Source of the DNA: an uncultured Rikenellaceae bacterium
Lineage (GTDB): Bacteria > Bacteroidota > Bacteroidia > Bacteroidales > Rikenellaceae
Direction: 5' to 3'
Assembly (NCBI GenBank): GCA_947037995.1
Contig: CAMQUV010000011.1
Span: forward strand, 1 to 11,397
DNA: 11,397 bases
Positions 10,878-11,397 of the stretch are shown here, piece after piece; the first letter of the stretch is position 1; each line of letters begins with the position of its first letter. A program made the position numbers and the translations under genes. The notes under the pieces were generated by a model. The model did no database searches. It had not been told where the DNA came from and saw nothing but the letters and a program-made list of their open reading frames with translations.

Positions 10878-10928
10878 AATCGCAATACCTCGCAATATAT
10901 CATTGCTAAGTATTGCGATTTTTCTTTG
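10878..10928 (+). terminator. Intrinsic terminator after rpsU with nested hairpin
   Basis: A perfect 11-bp outer stem pairs 10878-10888 (AATCGCAATAC) with 10910-10920 (GTATTGCGATT). Inside it, after a symmetric three-base bulge on each side, a second 5-bp stem pairs 10892-10896 (GCAAT) with 10902-10906 (ATTGC) around an ATATC loop. A T-rich tail (TTTTTCTTT, from 10919) follows directly. It lies 22 bp after the rpsU stop codon. Confidence 0.88.
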
Positions 10929-10930
10929 TA

Positions 10931-11397
10931 AATCACTCTGCCTAAATATACCAAAAAACCCAAACATATTATGGCTGCCGCCTGTGGCAACGCGCCATAC
11001 GAATTTCGCCTGTCGGGATGTAAGGGACGCCTTTTAATTGCCTGTCGGCATTCCATAATAAATTGGTATAGACTCGGTGGCATAGGCGAAGCTAAGAATA
11101 TCGAAGGCCTTCCCCAGCCGGAGATGTTCTAATAGAACACCCCCAACAGGCCTTCGAAATCCAAAACCAATTACAATTTTCAAAGCCGACAGGCAATTAA
11201 AAGGGGTCTCTGACCCCCCTGCGACCCAAAGGTGCCAACGGCACTCGAGCTTTTCCTCTTGCGGAGGCTCGGTGGCAACGCCACTTGAAATTTGCCTGTC
11301 GGGGGTATCCACAGGCTTTGTCTCGCAAACAATTGGCAATTGACCCTCAGCGGCGGATTCCCCCCGCCGCCGCTGAACAAGTCAGCGACAGCAATCC
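10931..11397. repeat. Gene-free intergenic repeat block (right copy)
   Basis: No believable gene was found; open frames here have unlikely compositions and cross the palindromes. Repeated units are visible. GTGGCAACGC followed by a GCCTGTCGGG segment occurs at 10984-11017 and again at 11272-11303. GCCTGTCGG recurs at 11040-11048 and, inverted, at 11186-11194. Reverse complements of left-block segments occur at 11078-11116, 11269-11289 and 11389-11397. Two elements in the same orientation can be read, one from about 10981 to 11116 and another from 11269 running off the window. A GC-rich hairpin pairs 11347-11356 with 11367-11376, and a short hairpin GGGGTC-TCT-GACCCC lies at 11203-11217. The block continues past the window edge. 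Confidence 0.75.
11023..11211. repeat. Long nested imperfect palindrome
   Basis: The outer arms include a perfect 20-bp match, CCTTTTAATTGCCTGTCGGC (11030-11049), with its reverse complement at 11185-11204. They extend outward to 11023 and 11211 with one mismatch and one G-T pair. Inside, three further complementary pairs are nested in order: AATTGGT (11061-11067) with 11166-11172, TCGAAGGCCT (11101-11110) with 11148-11157, and TGTTCT (11125-11130) with AGAACA (11134-11139). The layout resembles a MITE-like element or a large structured RNA or DNA cruciform. I see no flanking target duplication and no coding capacity. Confidence 0.7.

Noticed and set aside
10931..11030. tRNA or other known RNA gene after rpsU
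   Set aside because: No cloverleaf, T-loop GTTCGA-type motif or acceptor pairing was found.
11023..11211. Integron attC site
   Set aside because: It is a long palindrome, but no recognisable R-box core sites (GTTRRRY) are arranged at the ends, and there is no integrase or cassette array.
11034..11380. Two leftward open frames of 101 and 66 codons in the right repeat block
   Set aside because: They run through palindromes and repeats, have no recognisable domain or start signal, and reflect repeat sequence rather than protein selection.
10931..11397. CRISPR array
   Set aside because: Repeats are few, vary in sequence and spacing, and lie in both orientations; no cas gene is near.

Overview
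The window looks like chromosomal DNA of a member of Bacteroidota, probably Bacteroidales. Three observations support this. Gene starts have A-rich leaders without Shine-Dalgarno sequences. Several starts are preceded by the TAnnTTTG -7 element typical of the phylum. The protein types also fit: an S21 with an MIxxxxKEGE start, a 948-residue DNA polymerase I that keeps its proofreading domain, and secreted glycoside hydrolases. The genus cannot be told from the sequence. These assignments come from reading motifs; no database search was run.

Layout. Positions 1-240 hold an intergenic repeat block with no gene. A bidirectional hairpin terminator at 246-283 closes a leftward series of five genes. 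In transcription order these are nadA (quinolinate synthase), queD (6-carboxytetrahydropterin/6-pyruvoyltetrahydropterin synthase family), polA (DNA polymerase I), a secreted GH65 alpha-glucosidase-type enzyme and a secreted GH2 beta-galactosidase. The nadA-queD gap is 19 bp and the queD-polA gap is about 64 bp. A separate promoter candidate lies ahead of the GH65 gene, so GH65-GH2 is probably its own two-gene unit for periplasmic or surface oligosaccharide breakdown. Rightward, starting back-to-back with nadA, come a small membrane-anchored helix-hairpin-helix protein (ComEA-like, GTG start) and rpsU (ribosomal protein S21), ending in a strong nested-hairpin terminator. Positions 10931-11397 hold a second gene-free repeat block.

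How the genes relate. nadA, queD, polA and rpsU are housekeeping genes (NAD synthesis, tRNA queuosine or pterin synthesis, DNA repair and replication, translation). The two hydrolases form a small carbohydrate-use unit with no SusC/SusD or regulator in view. The most unusual material is non-coding. The blocks at the two window ends share a structured repeat family in opposite orientations, so the whole gene set is bracketed by inverted copies, and the right block also contains a nested palindrome of about 190 bp. No new defence, mobile or biosynthetic system was found.
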